From Gammaproteobacteria bacterium (GTDB lineage: Bacteria > Pseudomonadota > Gammaproteobacteria > Pseudomonadales > Azotimanducaceae): 5,072 bases of DNA. Of the stretch, positions 5,032-5,072 are shown piece after piece. Made by a program: the position numbers and the translations under genes. The stretch's first letter is position 1, and every line of letters starts with the position of its first letter. The stretch spans positions 53,022 to 58,093 of the forward strand of contig PARM01000004.1 of the NCBI GenBank assembly GCA_002711495.1, in the 5' to 3' direction. Under the pieces are notes generated by a model. The model was not told where the DNA came from. It made no database searches and saw only the letters and a list, made by a program, of their open reading frames with translations.

Positions 5032-5072
5032 CTATTCTATAATGTTCCCTACTACTCCGGCTCCTACAGTTC
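5032..5072 (-). CDS. tuf: Elongation factor Tu, C-terminal end only (5' part beyond the window)
   Basis: The last 12 codons before a TAG stop at 5032-5034 read TVGAGVVGNIIE. This matches the end of EF-Tu, whose typical gammaproteobacterial terminus is RTVGAGVVAKIIE or similar. EF-Tu delivers aminoacyl-tRNA to the ribosome. The location directly upstream of tRNA-Trp and secE is the classic tufB position. The conserved AK pair before IIE is replaced by GN here. Codons ATA, GGA and GGG and the TAG stop are not what strong translational selection would favour. Only about 3% of the protein is visible, but the match and the neighbours make the call safe. Confidence 0.93.
   Translation of the reverse strand, partial: TVGAGVVGNIIE

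Noticed and set aside
1..5072. A novel defence, mobile or biosynthetic system
   Set aside because: All coding capacity is taken by the conserved tuf-secE-nusG-rplKAJL-rpoB cluster, with gaps of at most 184 nt, and no insertion sequence, repeat array or foreign-looking gene is present.

Overview
The window carries the conserved bacterial transcription/translation cluster tuf - tRNA-Trp - secE - nusG - rplK - rplA - rplJ - rplL - rpoB, all on the minus strand, so transcription runs from the high-numbered end to the low-numbered end. Both outer genes are cut by the window edges. Only the last 12 codons of tuf (EF-Tu) are present, and rpoB (RNA polymerase beta) is present from its start codon to residue 533, ending inside the rifampicin-binding region. 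I read the rpoB frame codon by codon and found no interruption.

The proteins look gammaproteobacterial. RpoB aligns almost without gaps to the E. coli protein as I remember it, including the lineage-specific insert beta-SI1. SecE has the three-helix form typical of Proteobacteria. The L10 and L11 sequences and the tuf-tRNA-Trp-secE order resemble Pseudomonas and marine gammaproteobacterial relatives. Base composition is moderate. The genes use non-ATG starts (nusG and rplK TTG, rplJ GTG), TAG stops (tuf, secE, rplL) and non-optimal codons. That is unusual for such highly expressed genes and hints at a slow-growing or oligotrophic organism, although this is inference. The genus cannot be fixed from this window.

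Layout from high to low coordinates: tuf 3' end (5032-5072); tRNA-Trp(CCA) (4940-5015); secE (4554-4919); nusG (4011-4544), in the same frame as secE behind a single amber codon; a 76-nt gap with a candidate L1-binding leader; rplK (3500-3934) and rplA (2805-3500), overlapping by one base; a 184-nt gap with a clear L10-leader RNA, two further hairpins and a weak promoter candidate; rplJ (2090-2620) and rplL (1682-2065), 24 nt apart; an 82-nt gap with a stable hairpin; then rpoB (1-1599). No gene-free stretch exceeds 184 nt.

The genes share one theme. EF-Tu and tRNA-Trp supply elongation, SecE is part of the protein translocation channel, NusG links RNA polymerase to ribosome or Rho, L11/L1/L10/L12 form the L1 stalk and the factor-binding stalk of the large ribosomal subunit, and RpoB is the polymerase core. 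Regulation is most likely translational feedback by L1 on rplKA and by the L10-L12 complex on rplJL, plus attenuation or processing ahead of rpoB. I see no mobile element, CRISPR array, phage gene or new defence-like system. The points of interest are regulatory RNA structures and initiation/termination codon choices.
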